Source of the DNA: Achromobacter sp. Marseille-Q4962
GTDB taxonomy: Bacteria; Pseudomonadota; Gammaproteobacteria; Burkholderiales; Burkholderiaceae_B
Reading direction: 5' to 3'
Assembly (NCBI RefSeq): GCF_943737005.1
Contig: NZ_CALSFU010000030.1
Span: 1 to 38,045 of the forward strand
DNA: 38,045 nt
Shown: piece after piece, positions 36,551-38,045 of the stretch
Numbering within the stretch: the first letter of the stretch is position 1
Layout: each line of letters opens with the position of its first letter
Made by a program: the position numbers and the translations under genes
The notes under the pieces: model-generated
What the model saw: only the letters and a program-made list of their open reading frames with translations
Told to the model about the DNA's origin: nothing
Database searches by the model: none

Positions 36551-37654
36551 GTGACCTGGCTGTATATCTGTGTGGTCGCGTTCATGGTGGGGGGACTCAT
36601 CGTGGCGTCGGAGCGTTGGCATGGCGCTTTCACCGGCGATAGCGATCTCAACAAACCCCAGGCCAACCACTCGCGGGCGACGCCCCGCGTGGGCGGGCTG
36701 GCCGTGCTGGCCGGCACGTTGGCGGGCCTGCTGGTGCTCGGTCCCAGCAACATGACGCTCACCTGGCTCTGGCCCGCGCTGTTCGTCGCGGCGCTGCCCG
36801 TGTTCGTGGCCGGCCTGCTCGAAGATATCACCAAGGACATCGGCGCGAGCAAGCGCCTGCTGGCCGCTTTCGTGTCGGCCGCCATCGCGTGGTGGCTGCT
36901 GGGCGGCGTGAGCCGCGTGGGCATGGCGCCCGTCGATTACGTGCTGTCGTTCTGGCCGGTTTCGCTGGTGTTCACCATGTTCGCCGTGGGCGGCTGCACG
37001 CACGCGCTCAACATCGTGGACGGCATGAACGGCCTGGCGGGCATGATCGCCACCCTGATGGCGGTGTCCATCAGCCTGGTGGCCCTGCAGGTGGGCGACG
37101 TGCCCATCTTCCTGGTGGCGGCGGCGCTGGCCTCGGCCACGCTGGGCTTCCTGGTCTGGAACTTTCCGTTCGGGCGTGTGTTCCTGGGCGACGGCGGCGC
37201 GTATTTCCTGGGCTTCATGCTGGCCGAGCTGGCGGTGCTGCTGGTGGTGCGCAATCCGTCGGTGTCGCCGTTCTACGCGCTGGCCGTGCTGTTCTACCCG
37301 GTGTTCGAAACCGCTTTCTCGATCTGGCGTCGCCGCTTCAAGCGCGGCGTGCCGGTGGACCAGCCCGACGCGCTGCACCTGCATCAGCTCGTGTTCCGCC
37401 GCCTGGTGCGCGTCACGTTCAGCCGGGGCCGCCGCCACGCCGTGCCGGCCCTGTGCAACGCCATGGCCTCGCCCTACATGTGGGTGCTGGCGCTGATCGG
37501 CCTGGTGCCGGCCACCATCTGGTGGGACAACGCCTGGGCGCTGAGCGCCAGCCTGGTGGTCTTCGCCGCCGTGTATATCTGGCTGTACGCGCGCCTGGTG
37601 TCCTGGCGCCGGCCCGGCTGGCTGCTGCTGCCGTCCGTGCTTAGAACCCATTGA
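36551..37654 (+). CDS. WecA/WbpL-type undecaprenyl-phosphate sugar-1-phosphate transferase
   Basis: A 367-residue polytopic inner-membrane protein of the MraY/WecA family (glycosyltransferase group 4), with about ten or eleven hydrophobic helices. It would move a HexNAc-1-phosphate from its UDP form to undecaprenyl phosphate, starting a surface glycan such as O antigen. Motifs are KPQANHSRATPRVGGLAV near the start, AGLLEDITKDIGASKRLL (the DD-type metal site appears as LLED), ALNIVDGMNGLAG, FPFGRVFLGDGGAYFLG, and the His-rich DALHLHQLVFRRL loop. The start codon is GTG at 36551 with AGGTG about five bases upstream. The next gene is a nucleotide-sugar dehydrogenase, which supports a polysaccharide role. 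The exact sugar is unknown. Confidence 0.92.
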   Translation: MTWLYICVVAFMVGGLIVASERWHGAFTGDSDLNKPQANHSRATPRVGGLAVLAGTLAGLLVLGPSNMTLTWLWPALFVAALPVFVAGLLEDITKDIGASKRLLAAFVSAAIAWWLLGGVSRVGMAPVDYVLSFWPVSLVFTMFAVGGCTHALNIVDGMNGLAGMIATLMAVSISLVALQVGDVPIFLVAAALASATLGFLVWNFPFGRVFLGDGGAYFLGFMLAELAVLLVVRNPSVSPFYALAVLFYPVFETAFSIWRRRFKRGVPVDQPDALHLHQLVFRRLVRVTFSRGRRHAVPALCNAMASPYMWVLALIGLVPATIWWDNAWALSASLVVFAAVYIWLYARLVSWRRPGWLLLPSVLRTH

Positions 37655-37660
37655 TCCATT

Positions 37661-37691
37661 CGGGCCCGCCGGCGTGCGCCGCCGGGGCCCG
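37661..37691. repeat. Long GC hairpin between the transferase and dehydrogenase genes
   Basis: CGGGCCCGCCGGCG (37661-37674) pairs with CGCCGCCGGGGCCCG (37677-37691) with one mismatch or bulge around a two-base turn. There is no U-run, so it may be an mRNA processing or stability element rather than a terminator. Confidence 0.6.
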
Positions 37692-37750
37692 CTTACCAAT
37701 CACCCGACCAAGTCTAGATGCCGTGATCGTTTTGCGGTGAAGGGAGAGTT

Positions 37751-38045
37751 ATGTTGCGTATTCAGGATGTGAAGCTGGCCGTCGTGGGCCTGGGCTACGT
37801 GGGCCTGCCGCTGGCCGTGGAGTTCGGCAAGAAGCGGCCGGTCATCGGTTTCGATATCAACACCCGCCGGATCGACGCCTTGAAGGCCGGCCACGACCAT
37901 ACGCTGGAAGTCAGCGACGAAGAGCTGGCCGAGGCCCGGCACCTGAGCTATACGGCCGACCGCCAGGAGCTGGCCAGGGCCAACGTGTACATCGTGACGG
38001 TGCCCACGCCCATCGACGAGTACAAGCAGCCGGACCTGACGCCGC
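37751..38045 (+). CDS. Nucleotide-sugar dehydrogenase (TviB/WbpO class), 5' part
   Basis: 98 codons are visible before the window ends. AGGGAGAG (37741-37748) precedes the ATG by two bases. The N-terminal Rossmann motif KLAVVGLGYVGLPLAVEFGK is followed by the acidic strand end VIGFDINTRRIDALKAG and then VYIVTVPTPIDEYKQPDLTP. This is the wording of UDP-N-acetylglucosamine/galactosamine 6-dehydrogenases such as TviB and WbpO, rather than UDP-glucose dehydrogenases. It would make a UDP-HexNAc uronic acid for a surface polysaccharide. The catalytic cysteine lies beyond the window, so specificity is provisional. Confidence 0.93.
   Translation, partial: MLRIQDVKLAVVGLGYVGLPLAVEFGKKRPVIGFDINTRRIDALKAGHDHTLEVSDEELAEARHLSYTADRQELARANVYIVTVPTPIDEYKQPDLTP

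Overview
The window is a GC-rich, gene-dense stretch of ordinary chromosome from a betaproteobacterium. The gene content and protein sequences (a BbZIP-like metal transporter, a glycine-riboswitch-led gcvTHP operon, many dipeptide-type ABC transport genes, coq7, thyA and folA) point to the Alcaligenaceae, most likely Bordetella or Achromobacter. That assignment is from memory of the families; no search was run. I see no rRNA, tRNA, insertion sequence, prophage or CRISPR array.

Layout. 1-3254: the 3' part of tamB, then dcd (dCTP deaminase). 3334-4850 (minus): a glyoxalase-GNAT fusion gene broken by an in-frame amber codon, and a second GNAT gene. 4906-9039 (plus): an unrecognised 150-residue protein, a large PLP-dependent Orn/Lys/Arg decarboxylase and an HI0933-type flavoprotein. 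9094-10194: a Fur-box-like site, a possible 36-codon ORF and a ZIP-family metal transporter. 10276-15166: a two-aptamer glycine riboswitch followed by gcvT, gcvH and gcvP, closed by a strong terminator shared with the convergent YdgA-family gene (15253-17268).

17466-25569 (minus) is a six-gene operon: a dipeptide-type binding protein, two permeases, a fused double ATPase, an amidase and an M81 (MlrC-like) metallopeptidase. It reads as uptake plus hydrolysis of a peptide or amide. 25957-28862 (minus) encodes an omega-amino acid (beta-alanine):pyruvate aminotransferase and MmsA, which together would turn beta-alanine into acetyl-CoA. They are divergent from a MocR-type regulator (29021-30439) with repeated operator-like sites in the shared promoter region. 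30459-34443 (minus) carries thyA, an MHYT-GGDEF-EAL cyclic-di-GMP protein and folA. Then come a divergent OsmC-family gene and coq7.

The 735-base gap after coq7 is the most interesting place in the window. It has a near-consensus promoter and a perfect intrinsic terminator about 145 bases apart with no ORF between them. The predicted RNA shows an eight-base copy of the 16S rRNA anti-Shine-Dalgarno tail in a hairpin loop. After it begins a surface-polysaccharide locus: a WecA/WbpL-type initiating sugar-phosphate transferase and the start of a nucleotide-sugar dehydrogenase, cut by the window end.
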